Shown: positions 46,438 through 56,522, numbered from the stretch's first letter. The stretch: DNA of 64,000 nt from Rhodoplanes sp. Z2-YC6860 (GCF_001579845.1 NZ_CP007440.1:4982029-5046028), one strand, 5' to 3'. Notes: a model not told the origin generated them from the letters alone. Program-made: numbers and translations.

Positions 46438-48990
46438 TCAGTAGAGCCCGCCGGTGCCGCGACGGACCGCACGGTCGGCATCGGGCGACGGGCCGCCACC
46501 GCCAAAACCGCCAAAGAAGCCGCCGCCACCGCCTCCGCCGCCACTGACATAGCCCGGCTGCTCCTGCTGCGGCATCTGCTGTTGCTGCTGCTGGTCGGAG
46601 TAGCCGATCACCGAATAATTGTCCGGCGGCGCGGTGCCCGGCTTGAAGGCCTCCAGGATCACGCCACTGGTCTGGCCGGGTCCGGCGCGCAAACCGGTTT
46701 TGGCGTCGATCCGGATCAACTTGATGCCGGCCGGCACGCGGAACGGCACCGCGGGCTTGTCGGCGAGCGCAATCTTCAGGAAGTCAGCCGCCACCGGCGC
46801 GGCGACATGGCCGCCGGTCGCGCCGCGGCCGAGATGACGCGGCTTGTCGTAGCCGAGATAGACGCCAACCGTGATGTCCGGCGAGAAGCCGACGAACCAG
46901 GCATCCTTCTCGTCGTTGGTGGTGCCGGTCTTGCCGGCGATCGGCTTGCCGACCGATTTCACAATGGTGGCGGTGCCGCGCTGCACGACGCCTTCCATCA
47001 TCGAAGTGATCTGGTAGGCGGTCATTGGATCGATCACCTGCTCGCGCCGGTCGACGAGGCTCGGCTCGCTCTGGTTCTGCCATTTGTCGGCGTTGCAGCC
47101 ACGGCATTCGCGCTGGTCGTGCTTGTAGACGGTGCGGCCGTAACGGTCCTGGATGCGATCGATGAAGGTCGGAATGATGCGCTTGCCGCCGTTGTCGAAC
47201 ATCGAATAGGCGGTCACCATACGGAGCACCGTCGTTTCGCCCGAGCCAAGCGCATACGACAGGTAATTCGGCAGATTGTCGTAGACACCGAACCGCCGTG
47301 CATATTCGCCGATCAGCGGCATGCCGACGTCCTGCGCGAGCCGCACCGTCATGACGTTGCGCGACTGCTCGAGACCGAAGCGCAGCGTCTGCGGGCCGTA
47401 ATACTTGCCGGTCGAATAGTTTTCCGGACGCCACGGCGGCATGCCGGGCCCCTGATCGATCTCGATCGGCGAGTCCATCACCACCGTCGAGGGCGTATAG
47501 CCATTGTCGAGCGCGGCCGAATAGACGAACGGCTTGAACGACGATCCCGGTTGGCGCTGGGCCTGCGTGGCGCGGTTGAACTGGCTCTGGTCGTAGGAGA
47601 AGCCGCCTGCCATCGCGAGCACGCGGCCGGTCGCCGGATCCATCGCAACCATGGCGCCCGAGACTTCCGGCACCTGATGCAGCCGCCAGGTGTTGGTCTC
47701 CTTGCTGATCTGCTCGACGTAAACGACATCGCCGACGTTGAGGATCTGATTGACCTTGGCCGGCACCCGGCCTTTCAGCGGCCCTTCGGTGGGCTTCGCC
47801 CATTTGATGCCGTCGAGCTGGATAAGCCCGGTTTCTCGTTCCTTGGTCAGCACGCCGCCGGGGTCGCGCGAGGGATAAAGCCCGATGCGCGCCGACTGAT
47901 CGGTCGATTCCAGCACCACGGCGAGCCGCCATGGCGCCACGTCATTGAGCTGCTTGACGTCGGCTAGCTTCGGACCCCAGTCGCCGGCGAGTGCGATCTT
48001 GGTCACCGGGCCGCGCCAGCCCTGCGCCTCGTCGAACTTCACGAGATGATCCACCAGGGTCTTGCGCGCGGCGACCTGGAGCTTCGGATCGAGCGTGGTG
48101 CGGACCGAAAGGCCGCCCTCGTAGAGCGTCTTCTCGCCGTACTTCTCGTAGATCCAGCGGCGGACCTCTTCGGCGAAATATTCGGCAGCGAAGATATGCG
48201 CGCCGGTCGGCCGCGTCGTGACGGCAAGCGGCTCCTTCTTGGCCTTGTCGGCATCCGCCTGCTTGATCGCACCGGTGATCACCATCTGATCGATCACCCA
48301 GTTGCGGCGCGCGATCGCTTCGTCGCGCTTGCGGAACGGATTGTAGTTGTTCGGCCCCTTCGGGAGTGCCGCCAGATAGGCCGCCTCCGCGATGGAGAGT
48401 TCGTGGACCGATTTGTCGAAGTACAGCAGCGACGCCGCGGCGACGCCGTAGGCGCCGACGCCGAGATAGATTTCGTTGAGGTACAGCTCGAGAATTTTCT
48501 CTTTCGAATAGGTGCGCTCGATCTTCAGCGCCAGCAGCGCCTCCTTGATCTTGCGCTGAAACGAAACCTCGTTGGTCAGAAGGAAGTTCTTCGCGACCTG
48601 CTGGGTGATGGTCGAGGCACCCTGCGGCCTGCGGCCCGAGCCCATGCTCTGCACATACAAGAGACCGGCGCGGATAATGCCGCCGAAATCGAGACCGTTA
48701 TGCTCGTAGAAGTTCTTGTCTTCCGCCGATGTGAAGGCGCTGATCACCATCTTCGGCACGGCTTGGATCGGAAGGTAGAGCCTTCGCTGATTCGCGTATT
48801 CGGCCAGCAGCGAGCCATCCGCCGCATGAACGCGCGTCATCACCGGCGGCTCATAGTCCTGCAATTGCGAGTAGTCAGGCAGGTCCTTGGAGAAATGCCA
48901 CAGCAAGCCGGCGGCCGCGCCCACGCCGACCAGGAACACGATCGTACCGACCGCAAATACGAAGCCGCAGAAGCGCAGCAACAGTCTCAT
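46438..48990 (-). CDS. mrcA: Penicillin-binding protein 1A (bifunctional)
   Basis: About 850 residues from the ATG at 48990. A single membrane helix is near the start (FCGFVFAVGTIVFLVGVGAA). The GT51 glycosyltransferase has the catalytic Glu in TSAEDKNFYEHNGLDFGGII, plus GASTITQQVAKNFLL and KEKILELYLNEIYLG. The transpeptidase has SSFK in QPGSSFKPFVYSAAL, the SRN motif in LEQSRNVMTVRLAQ and KTG in PIAGKTGTTNDEKDAWFVG. A Cys pair (ECRGC) sits in an insert at about 640. The tail is Gln- and Gly-rich (VSGGGGGGGGFFGG). It polymerises and cross-links peptidoglycan, and follows the amidase gene on the same strand. Confidence 0.96.
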   Translation of the reverse strand: MRLLLRFCGFVFAVGTIVFLVGVGAAAGLLWHFSKDLPDYSQLQDYEPPVMTRVHAADGSLLAEYANQRRLYLPIQAVPKMVISAFTSAEDKNFYEHNGLDFGGIIRAGLLYVQSMGSGRRPQGASTITQQVAKNFLLTNEVSFQRKIKEALLALKIERTYSKEKILELYLNEIYLGVGAYGVAAASLLYFDKSVHELSIAEAAYLAALPKGPNNYNPFRKRDEAIARRNWVIDQMVITGAIKQADADKAKKEPLAVTTRPTGAHIFAAEYFAEEVRRWIYEKYGEKTLYEGGLSVRTTLDPKLQVAARKTLVDHLVKFDEAQGWRGPVTKIALAGDWGPKLADVKQLNDVAPWRLAVVLESTDQSARIGLYPSRDPGGVLTKERETGLIQLDGIKWAKPTEGPLKGRVPAKVNQILNVGDVVYVEQISKETNTWRLHQVPEVSGAMVAMDPATGRVLAMAGGFSYDQSQFNRATQAQRQPGSSFKPFVYSAALDNGYTPSTVVMDSPIEIDQGPGMPPWRPENYSTGKYYGPQTLRFGLEQSRNVMTVRLAQDVGMPLIGEYARRFGVYDNLPNYLSYALGSGETTVLRMVTAYSMFDNGGKRIIPTFIDRIQDRYGRTVYKHDQRECRGCNADKWQNQSEPSLVDRREQVIDPMTAYQITSMMEGVVQRGTATIVKSVGKPIAGKTGTTNDEKDAWFVGFSPDITVGVYLGYDKPRHLGRGATGGHVAAPVAADFLKIALADKPAVPFRVPAGIKLIRIDAKTGLRAGPGQTSGVILEAFKPGTAPPDNYSVIGYSDQQQQQQMPQQEQPGYVSGGGGGGGGFFGGFGGGGPSPDADRAVRRGTGGLY

Positions 48991-49183
48991 TGCGGAATTC
49001 CCACCTGTCCGGTTCGACCGCGCACGGCGGCACCGTGCTTCCACTCAAGAACAGCCGCGCCATTGTACGATTTTGTCCGGCACCGGCGCAAAGCGTCTCG
49101 TACGGACGCCAGGGAAACCCACAGCGCCCCGCTCCCTGAAGCGGAAAGTTGCCGGCTTTTATGTTGAAACTGAGGCTGTTCTT

Positions 49184-50488
49184 TCATCGCCCGGCCCGGC
49201 TGGGGACGGCAGCCGGCGGGGCAGCGCTTGCCGAAGGTCCAGCCCCGGCACCCGCCACCCTGGTGCCGAAAAACGCATCGACCGATTGCGCAATGGCGCC
49301 GGCCGTCTTGGCTTGCCAGGAGCCCGAAACAAGCTGCTTCAGGTCCGCCTGATCCGACACGTAGCCGAGTTCGATCAGCACGGACGGCACGTCGGGTGCT
49401 TTCAGCACCTTGAAGCCCGCCGACTTCATCGGATTCTTGTGCATCCGCGCCACCTTGCGCATGCTTCCGGCCACCGATTTGGCAAACCGCATCGAAAACG
49501 CCTTGGTTTCCCGCTGGGCGAGGTCGATCAGGATGTCGGCCACATCGGTCGATTCGTGTGACAAATCGATGCCGGCGATGACGTCGGCGCGATTCTCATT
49601 CTCGGCGAGCCGCGCCGCCTCGGCGTCGGAGGCTTTTTCCGACAGCGTATAAATTGTGGCGCCCTGGGCCTCGCCCTCGCCTTTCTTCAGCGCGTCGGCA
49701 TGGATCGAGATGAACAAGGACGCCTGGCGGATCCGTGCCATCCGAACCCGGTCGCCGAGCGGAATGAAGGTGTCGTCGGTGCGCGTCATCACCACGCGAT
49801 ATTTGCCGGAGGCTTCGAGCCGGTCGCGCAGCAGCAGCGCAAAATCCAGCACGATCTGCTTTTCCATGACGCCGGAGGCGGACACGGTGCCATTGTCGAT
49901 ACCGCCGTGACCTGGATCGATCACCACGATCGGACGCGGGTCGCCGGTCGAATGGCGCAGTTCCGGCGTCTGCTCTTCGGGCGCGCTGGTCGAGCCGGTG
50001 CGCAGCGCGGGCTTCTCGACCGATACGGTCTTCATGAAGCTGTCGCGGTCCGTTCCCGCGAGATCGATCACCACCCGTGCCGGCTGGCCGGTCTGGGCGT
50101 CCAGCGAGAACGCCTTCTCGATCCGCACCGGCTTGCCCACATCGAGCACGATGCGCGAGCCGCCCTGCATGACGAGGCCGAATCGGAACGCCTTGACCAG
50201 ACCCCGCCCGGTGTCGCCGATCTTGGGCGGCAAGTTGAAGGTGACCTGAGGCAGGTCGATCACCACCCGGTACGGGTCGGCCAGCGTGAACGCCCGCAGG
50301 TCGACCTTCCGGGAGAAATCCATGACGAATCGGGTCATTCCGTCGTCGCCGCCGACCCGGGCGTCCGTCGCGATCGGAAACGGCGCCAGCGGACGGCCGG
50401 CATCCTGCCCGGCCGAAGGGGCGGTTTCGGCCCCCAGGAGCATCACAGACAGAACCAGGATAATGAGGTCTCTCGCCCGAAATGCCAC
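49184..50488 (-). CDS. amiC: N-acetylmuramoyl-L-alanine amidase, AmiC type
   Basis: A protein of 434 residues with a Sec signal peptide (LIILVLSVMLLGAETAPSAG), an AMIN domain (about 40-150; MTRFVMDFSRKVDLRAFTLA, DPYRVVIDLPQVTF) that targets peptidoglycan or the septum, and an Amidase_3 zinc domain (about 190-410). Metal and catalytic residues are in VVIDPGHGGIDNGTV, LFISIHADALKKG and SVLIELGYVSDQ. It splits the stem peptide from muramic acid during cell separation. The PBP1A gene follows on the same strand after about 190 bases, an order common in Rhizobiales. An M23 protein that might activate it is encoded at 42164. Confidence 0.95.
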   Translation of the reverse strand: MAFRARDLIILVLSVMLLGAETAPSAGQDAGRPLAPFPIATDARVGGDDGMTRFVMDFSRKVDLRAFTLADPYRVVIDLPQVTFNLPPKIGDTGRGLVKAFRFGLVMQGGSRIVLDVGKPVRIEKAFSLDAQTGQPARVVIDLAGTDRDSFMKTVSVEKPALRTGSTSAPEEQTPELRHSTGDPRPIVVIDPGHGGIDNGTVSASGVMEKQIVLDFALLLRDRLEASGKYRVVMTRTDDTFIPLGDRVRMARIRQASLFISIHADALKKGEGEAQGATIYTLSEKASDAEAARLAENENRADVIAGIDLSHESTDVADILIDLAQRETKAFSMRFAKSVAGSMRKVARMHKNPMKSAGFKVLKAPDVPSVLIELGYVSDQADLKQLVSGSWQAKTAGAIAQSVDAFFGTRVAGAGAGPSASAAPPAAVPSRAGR

Positions 50489-51108
50489 GAATCCAGAGCC
50501 TCCGAGCCACTGTTATCCCATTAGAAGGCCCCTGGTTAACGAGAACTTAACAGGCTACCGGCATTTCCCAGGCCCCTGTGGCTTCCGGGTTGAAAGCTTG
50601 CCAACCCCAAGGTCTCGCCGTAAGTAAATGGTGCTTACGGTTTGAATCACCGGGTGTGCCGCGTTCGGGCCTCCGGCACGCCAGCCAGCGATTTTACCCC
50701 GCAGGAGACATTGGGGAACCGCTTGGTCGGCGTCATGCGACTGGTTCCTGCGCTCAGGCGCTTGGGGCTGCCGGTCGAGGCCGAGACCCTTGTTCAGGAC
50801 ACCGGAATGACGCGACCGCGGCCCGGCGAAATTTCGCCTGGACGCAGGATGGTCGCGCCAGCCGTAGGTACAAGACCGGTGGCGCGGTGCGCTGCCGCCC
50901 TCCAACGGGTCGAGGTCATGCCCGAAGCGTTTTTCAAGGTTCGTCCGCAGCACAGCTCGCTTCCGAGTGCGTGCGCTTGCCGCCGGACCAGCACCGCGCC
51001 TTGGCGTGGCTCCGTGACCCGCCCTTCCACCGACAGATCAGGCCCGTCCCTGTTCGCGCTGCCGCATGACGGCGGCTGCGAGCCGACGCGCCGTAAAGAG
51101 ACAGTTCA
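50489..51108. other. 620-base noncoding region upstream of RNase E
   Basis: No frame here has a credible ribosome site and sense. A perfect seven-pair hairpin (ccgtaag 50618-50624, cttacgg 50634-50640) and a ggcgaaatttcgcc palindrome at about 50824 are present. In other bacteria the RNase E gene has a long structured leader through which the enzyme limits its own mRNA, so this is a candidate for such a leader plus the amiC promoter. I could not place a convincing promoter. Confidence 0.5.
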
Positions 51109-54100
51109 ATGGCCAACAAAATGCTTATCGACGCGACCCATCCGGAAGAGACCCGGGTGGTCGTGCTGCGCGGCAATCGCGTCGAGGAGTTCGATTTCGA
51201 AACCGCGCATCGCCGCCAGCTTCGCGGCAACATCTATCTAGCCAAAGTCACCCGCGTCGAACCGTCGCTGCAGGCGGCATTCGTCGAGTATGGCGGCAAC
51301 CGCCACGGCTTTCTGGCGTTCTCGGAAATCCATCCGGATTATTACCAGATCCCGGTGGCCGACCGGCAGGCGCTGCTCGAGGACGAAGCGCGCGCCGCAC
51401 GCGAGAGCGACGAGGATGAAGGCGGCAACGGCCATCGCGGCGGCCGCCGCCGTCGGAGCCGCCATCGCAGCCACAACCGCAACGATGCGACGATCCACAG
51501 CGAGCCGGTGAACGGCGAAACCCACGCTGCTGAAGATCATGCGGTCCACGAGACCGGAGAGGTTTCGGGCGACGAGCACACCGAGGTCGAGCATCACCAC
51601 GCCGACGACCATGCCGAGGACGCTCCGTACGAGACGGGAGCGGACACCTTTCATGCGGCAAGCTCCGAGGAGCCTGCCGGAGAAGCCGCCAATCCGCCGG
51701 TGCCGGCCGAGATCGGAACGCCGGTCGAGCATCCGCAGCCGGAATTCGCAGCCGAGGCGCAGATCGATCCGCCCGCGGAAGCTCCGGGCCACGACGCGGC
51801 CGCGCATCACGACGAGATCGAACACCATCCACACGCCGAAGGCGGCGAATCATTCGGGGCTCACGCATCGGAAGCGAACGAGCACGACGGCAACGGCCAT
51901 GACGAGAACGGCCATGACGCGCATGCGGGCAACGGCCATGGCCCTGAAGAGCATGGCAACGAAGAGCACGGTTCCGACGAGCACGGCTCCGAAGAAGAGG
52001 AAGAGGTCGTCGAATCGGTCGGTGGCCAGGACGCCATCGAAGAGGTGATGGAGCGTGCCCCGCGCTATCGGCGGCAATACAAGATCCAAGAGGTCATCAA
52101 GCGCCGGCAAGTGATGCTGGTGCAGGTGGTCAAGGAAGAGCGCGGCACCAAGGGCGCGGCGCTGACCACGTATCTGTCGCTCGCCGGCCGCTATTGCGTG
52201 CTGATGCCCAACACCGCGCGCGGCGGCGGCATCAGCCGCAAGATCACCAGCGCCGAGGACCGCCGGAAGCTCCGCGAGATCGCCGAAGAGCTCGAGGTTC
52301 CGGAGGGCATGGGCGTGATCCTGCGCACCGCGGGCGCGGCGCGCACCAAGGCCGAGGTGAAGCGCGACTTCGAATATCTGCTGCGGCTCTGGGAGCAGGT
52401 CCGCGATCTGACACTGAAGTCGACCGCACCGAACCTGGTCTACGAGGAAGGCTCGCTCGCCAAGCGCTCGATCCGCGACCTCTACTCCAAGGACATCGAC
52501 GAGATCGTTGTGGCCGGCGAACAGGGCTACCGCGACGCCAAGGAATTCATGCGCATGCTCATGCCGAGCCATGCGAAGAACGTGAAGCTCTACCAGGACT
52601 CGCAGCCGGTCTATACGCGCTACGGCATCGAGAGCCAGCTCGATGCGATGTTCTCGCCGACCGTGCAGCTGCGCTCCGGCGGTTACATCGTCATCAACCA
52701 GACCGAGGCCCTCGTCGCGATCGACGTCAACTCCGGACGCTCGACCCGCGAACACCACATCGAGGACACCGCGCTCAAGACCAACTGCGAGGCGGCGGAA
52801 GAAGTCGCACGCCAGCTCCGCCTGCGCGACCTTGCCGGTCTCATCGTGATCGACTTCATCGACATGGACGAGAAGCGCAACAACCGCACCGTCGAGCGGC
52901 GGTTGAAGGACGCGCTGCGCAACGACCGTGCCCGCATTCAGGTCGGCCGCATCTCGCATTTCGGCCTGATGGAAATGTCGCGCCAGCGCATCCGCACCTC
53001 GGTGCTGGAAAGCTCGACCGAGAAGTGCCCGCATTGCGGCGGCACCGGCCATGTGCGCTCGGTCTCGTCGGTCGCGCTGCAGCTCCTGCGCTCGATCGAG
53101 GAGACGCTGCTCAAAGGCCCGACACACAATCTCATCGTGCGCACCCGTCCCGAGATCGCGCTCTATGTGCTCAACCACAAGCGCGCGCATCTGCGTGCTC
53201 TCGAAGAGCGCTTCCGCATCGCCATCACCGTCAACTCCGACGAAGAGGTCGCCGGCCAGGTCGGCTTTGCTGTCGACCGCGGCGAGCAGGTGATGTCGAT
53301 CGATCAGGCCAAGGCCGTGCTCGCCGAACAGGCGCAGTCCTCAGGCCCGATCCTGCTCGAGGAAGAGGAGCCGGACTTCGTCGAAGAGCACGATGAAGAG
53401 GCCGAAGCCGATCAGGAGACCGAAGGCGAGGAGCGCGAGCACTTCGAGGTGTCCGAGCACGAGCCACAGGACGGCGAAGACGCCCAGCCCATGCATGGCG
53501 ACGGCGGACGCGAAGGCTCCGAGGGACCGCGCGAAGGCAGCGGCCGCTCACGCCGCCGCCGGCGGCGGCGCGGCCGAGGTGGCCGTGGCAGTGAAGGCCG
53601 CGAAGGCGGTGACGGGTATCAACAGCCGCATCACGGCCAAGGCCACGACGAAGGCCACGACCAGTTCGGTGGACAGCAGCCGGGCGAATTCGGCGCCGAG
53701 CAGAACGGCGGCTATCAGCCGTCGAGCTTTGCTGCGTCCGACGACGGCGAGCCGATGCTGGAAGGCTCCACGGTTCAGGAGCACTTCGGCGAAGGCCATG
53801 CCGAGGGCGATGCTCCGCATGCCAATGGCGACGGCGAACACAAGAAGCGCCGGCGAGGCCGCCGCGGCGGACGCCGCAACCGGCGCGGCCGCGACGGGCA
53901 GGAAGGCCAGGACGGCTACCAGGGCAGCTCTCACGAGATGTCTCAGGGCGGCCATGAAGGGCAGCAAGGCGGCTACGAGGGCCAGCAGAGTCACGGTGAA
54001 TACGCTCCGCCCGCCCAAGGCGGGCAGCCGGACATGCAGTACGAGAGCCACTCGCGTCCGGACATGGATGAGCGTCCGCAATGGTCGCCGCCGCCCGAGA

Positions 54101-54375
54101 CGTCTGCTCCGCACGTCGAGGCGCATGCGGCTGCGGCGCCTGCTCCGCAGCCTGCGCCCGAGCCTGCAGCTCCAGCGCGCCGACGCTCGACGGTGCGCGA
54201 GGCCGCGCCTGTGTCCGGTGTCAGCGCGCCAACCATGACGACGGCGCCCGAACCTCAGCCCGCGCCACCACCGGCGCCCGCTGTCGCATCGGAGTCCGCT
54301 CCGGCCGAAGAGGCGAGCAAGCCGCGCCGCACCGGCTGGTGGGCCAAGCGTCTCCTGGGCGGAGACAAAGGCTGA
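51109..54375 (+). CDS. rne: Ribonuclease E
   Basis: A protein of 1088 residues, the endonuclease that starts mRNA decay and processes rRNA and tRNA. The S1 domain starts RGNIYLAKVTRVEPSLQAAF but is split at about residue 97 by an acidic, His-rich insertion to about 316 (with NGHDENGHDAHAGNGHGPEE), after which the core resumes at YRRQYKIQEVIKRRQVMLVQ. Catalytic Asp motifs are AIDVNSGRSTREHH and VIDFIDMDEKRNNRTVE; the Zn-link reads KCPHCGGTGHVRS. The C-terminal half is disordered, with Arg-rich patches (RSRRRRRRRGRGG) for RNA and partner binding, closing with GWWAKRLLGGDKG. The next gene starts four bases after its stop. Confidence 0.95.
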   Translation: MANKMLIDATHPEETRVVVLRGNRVEEFDFETAHRRQLRGNIYLAKVTRVEPSLQAAFVEYGGNRHGFLAFSEIHPDYYQIPVADRQALLEDEARAARESDEDEGGNGHRGGRRRRSRHRSHNRNDATIHSEPVNGETHAAEDHAVHETGEVSGDEHTEVEHHHADDHAEDAPYETGADTFHAASSEEPAGEAANPPVPAEIGTPVEHPQPEFAAEAQIDPPAEAPGHDAAAHHDEIEHHPHAEGGESFGAHASEANEHDGNGHDENGHDAHAGNGHGPEEHGNEEHGSDEHGSEEEEEVVESVGGQDAIEEVMERAPRYRRQYKIQEVIKRRQVMLVQVVKEERGTKGAALTTYLSLAGRYCVLMPNTARGGGISRKITSAEDRRKLREIAEELEVPEGMGVILRTAGAARTKAEVKRDFEYLLRLWEQVRDLTLKSTAPNLVYEEGSLAKRSIRDLYSKDIDEIVVAGEQGYRDAKEFMRMLMPSHAKNVKLYQDSQPVYTRYGIESQLDAMFSPTVQLRSGGYIVINQTEALVAIDVNSGRSTREHHIEDTALKTNCEAAEEVARQLRLRDLAGLIVIDFIDMDEKRNNRTVERRLKDALRNDRARIQVGRISHFGLMEMSRQRIRTSVLESSTEKCPHCGGTGHVRSVSSVALQLLRSIEETLLKGPTHNLIVRTRPEIALYVLNHKRAHLRALEERFRIAITVNSDEEVAGQVGFAVDRGEQVMSIDQAKAVLAEQAQSSGPILLEEEEPDFVEEHDEEAEADQETEGEEREHFEVSEHEPQDGEDAQPMHGDGGREGSEGPREGSGRSRRRRRRRGRGGRGSEGREGGDGYQQPHHGQGHDEGHDQFGGQQPGEFGAEQNGGYQPSSFAASDDGEPMLEGSTVQEHFGEGHAEGDAPHANGDGEHKKRRRGRRGGRRNRRGRDGQEGQDGYQGSSHEMSQGGHEGQQGGYEGQQSHGEYAPPAQGGQPDMQYESHSRPDMDERPQWSPPPETSAPHVEAHAAAAPAPQPAPEPAAPARRRSTVREAAPVSGVSAPTMTTAPEPQPAPPPAPAVASESAPAEEASKPRRTGWWAKRLLGGDKG

Positions 54376-54379
54376 GCTG

Positions 54380-56440
54380 ATGCAAAGCCGCTACGTCGAT
54401 CGCGACGCGGAGGCTGCGGTCGACCGCTACGCGCAGCGTGGGATCACGCGTGAATTGGCGTTGCGCGTCTACACCACGCGGCTTCTCGGCGGCGATCCGG
54501 CGCTGGTGCTGCACGGCGGCGGCAACACCTCGCTGAAGACGCGGATGCGCGACCTCGCAGGCGACGAGGTCGACGTGCTCTGCGTCAAGGGCACCGGCTC
54601 CGACATGGCGGCGATCGAGCCTTCGGGCATGGTCGCTGTCAGGCTCGACCCGCTGAGAAAACTTCGCGCGCGAGACGAGCTCTCCGATGACGATATGGCG
54701 CGCGTGCAGCGCGCCTACTTGATCGAACCCGCAGCGCCGAGCCCGTCGGTGGAACTGCTGCTGCACGCCTTCATGCCGCACGCCTTCGTCGATCACACCC
54801 ACGCCAACGCCGTGGTCAGCCTGATCGATCAGCCGGACAGCGCCAAGCTGTGTGAAGAGGTCTATGACGGCCGCGTGGGCCTCGTGCCTTACGTGCGGCC
54901 GGGCTTCGGCCTCGCCAAGGCCGCCGCGATGACCTTCGACAAGAATCCGAAGGTCGAGGGCCTCATTCTCAACAAGCACGGCATCTTCTCGTTCGGCGCG
55001 AGCGCAAGAGAATCCTACGAGCGCATGATCGAGCTGGTGAGCCGCGCCGAGGAGCGGATTGCGAAGAACCGCAAGGCGGTTTTTGTCACCGCACAGCTGC
55101 CGCAACAACCGGCGTCCACCATCGACGTCGCGCCGATCGTTCGCGGCGCCTGCAGCCTGAAGAACGACGGCGGCCAAGGCGCGCATCGCCGGGTGATCGC
55201 GGATTTCCGCACGAGCGACGCGATCATGAACTTCGTCAACGGCGTGGAGCTTTCGCGTTACGGCGCCTCTGTCGTGGTCACACCCGACTTTGCAATCCGC
55301 ACCAAGAACTGGCCGCTGATGCTGCCGGCGCCCGAAACCGGCAAGCTCGATGCGTTCAAGCGCAGTGCGCAGGATGCAGCGTCTGCGTTCGTCGAGAGAT
55401 ACAGGCAGTACTTCGCAAGCCACGACGCGCGCGTGGGCGGCGGCAAGCGGATGCTCGATCCCCTGCCCCGCGTCGCATTCGTGCCCGGGCTCGGGCTCTA
55501 CGGGCTCGGCCGCACCGCGAAGGACGCGCGCATCGCTGCCGAACTTGCCGAAGCCGCCGTCAAGGTGATCACCGATGCCGAAGCCATCGGGCGCTTTACG
55601 CCGATCACCGAAGCCGACATGTTCGACACTGAGTATTGGCCGATCGAGCAGGCCAAGCTCGGCAAGACGCCAGAGAAACCTCTCGCCGGCCAGATCGCTG
55701 TCGTTACCGGTGCTGGCGGCGCGATTGGGGCTGCGACCGCCAAGGCGTTCGCTGCGGCCGGCGCCGAAGTCGCGCTTCTCGATATTGATCCCGCCGCGGC
55801 CGGCGAAAAGGCCAAGGCCGTCGGTGGCGCGGCACTCGCGGTGAAATGCGACGTCACGGACTCGGCCTCGGTGCGCGAGGCCTTTGCGGAGGTCGTGAAA
55901 ACCTTCGGCGGCGTCGATATCGTCGTCTCCAACGCCGGCGCGGCCTGGCAGGGCCGCATCGGCGAGGTCGACGAAGCGGTGCTGCGCAAAAGCTTCGAGC
56001 TGAACTTCTTCGGCCATCAGCGCATCGCGCAGGCCGCAGTGAAGATCATGCTGGCGCAGGGCACCGGCGGGTGTCTTCTGTTCAACGTCTCCAAGCAAGC
56101 CGTGAACCCCGGCCCGAACTTCGGGCCCTACGGCCTGCCCAAGGCCGCAACGCTGCTTCTCGTCCGCCAATATGCGCTCGACTACGGCGCGGACGGCATC
56201 CGCGCCAACGCGGTGAATGCCGACCGCATCCGCTCGGGCCTGCTCACCGACGACTTCATCAAGGAGCGCTCCAACGCGCGCGGCGTCTCGGAGAAGGACT
56301 ACATGAGCGGTAATCTGCTCGGCCGCGAGGTCACCGCCGAGGACGTGGCGCAGGCCTTCCTGCACCAGGCGCTGGAGTTGAAAACCACCGGCGATGTGAC
56401 GACCGTAGACGGCGGCAACATCGCGGCGGCACTCCGGTAG
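54380..56440 (+). CDS. Bifunctional aldolase/short-chain dehydrogenase (RhaD-ADH type)
   Basis: A fusion of 686 residues. The N-terminal part (about 1-400) is a class II aldolase/adducin-type domain: DPALVLHGGGNTSLKTRMRD, and the zinc ligands in FVDHTHANAVVSL. The C-terminal part (about 430-686) is an SDR: GQIAVVTGAGGAIGAATAKA, VSNAGAAWQGR and the active-site YxxxK in FGPYGLPKAATLLL. Related fusions convert rhamnulose or rhamnulose-phosphate and oxidise the resulting lactaldehyde to lactate. It starts four bases after the RNase E stop, with only GGAG at long distance, so it could be translated by coupling. CmcJ-like and LsrF-like genes follow on the same strand. Confidence 0.88.
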   Translation: MQSRYVDRDAEAAVDRYAQRGITRELALRVYTTRLLGGDPALVLHGGGNTSLKTRMRDLAGDEVDVLCVKGTGSDMAAIEPSGMVAVRLDPLRKLRARDELSDDDMARVQRAYLIEPAAPSPSVELLLHAFMPHAFVDHTHANAVVSLIDQPDSAKLCEEVYDGRVGLVPYVRPGFGLAKAAAMTFDKNPKVEGLILNKHGIFSFGASARESYERMIELVSRAEERIAKNRKAVFVTAQLPQQPASTIDVAPIVRGACSLKNDGGQGAHRRVIADFRTSDAIMNFVNGVELSRYGASVVVTPDFAIRTKNWPLMLPAPETGKLDAFKRSAQDAASAFVERYRQYFASHDARVGGGKRMLDPLPRVAFVPGLGLYGLGRTAKDARIAAELAEAAVKVITDAEAIGRFTPITEADMFDTEYWPIEQAKLGKTPEKPLAGQIAVVTGAGGAIGAATAKAFAAAGAEVALLDIDPAAAGEKAKAVGGAALAVKCDVTDSASVREAFAEVVKTFGGVDIVVSNAGAAWQGRIGEVDEAVLRKSFELNFFGHQRIAQAAVKIMLAQGTGGCLLFNVSKQAVNPGPNFGPYGLPKAATLLLVRQYALDYGADGIRANAVNADRIRSGLLTDDFIKERSNARGVSEKDYMSGNLLGREVTAEDVAQAFLHQALELKTTGDVTTVDGGNIAAALR

Positions 56441-56522
56441 CACAAAGCTGTCGTTCGCGATTCTGTGATTGTCGGCAGGCGGCGCGGCTCCTAGATTCCC
56501 CCAACAGCCAATGGAGGCCGCC

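Noticed and set aside
46440-46560. Gly-rich tail of PBP1A as a frameshift product
   Set aside because: The frame stays open with a normal stop, and Gln/Gly-rich tails are usual in Rhizobiales PBP1A.
51880-52015. A tandem DNA repeat or CRISPR-like array in rne
   Set aside because: The periodic gaacggccatgac pattern is in-frame codon repetition of the acidic His-rich arm, with no constant spacer structure.
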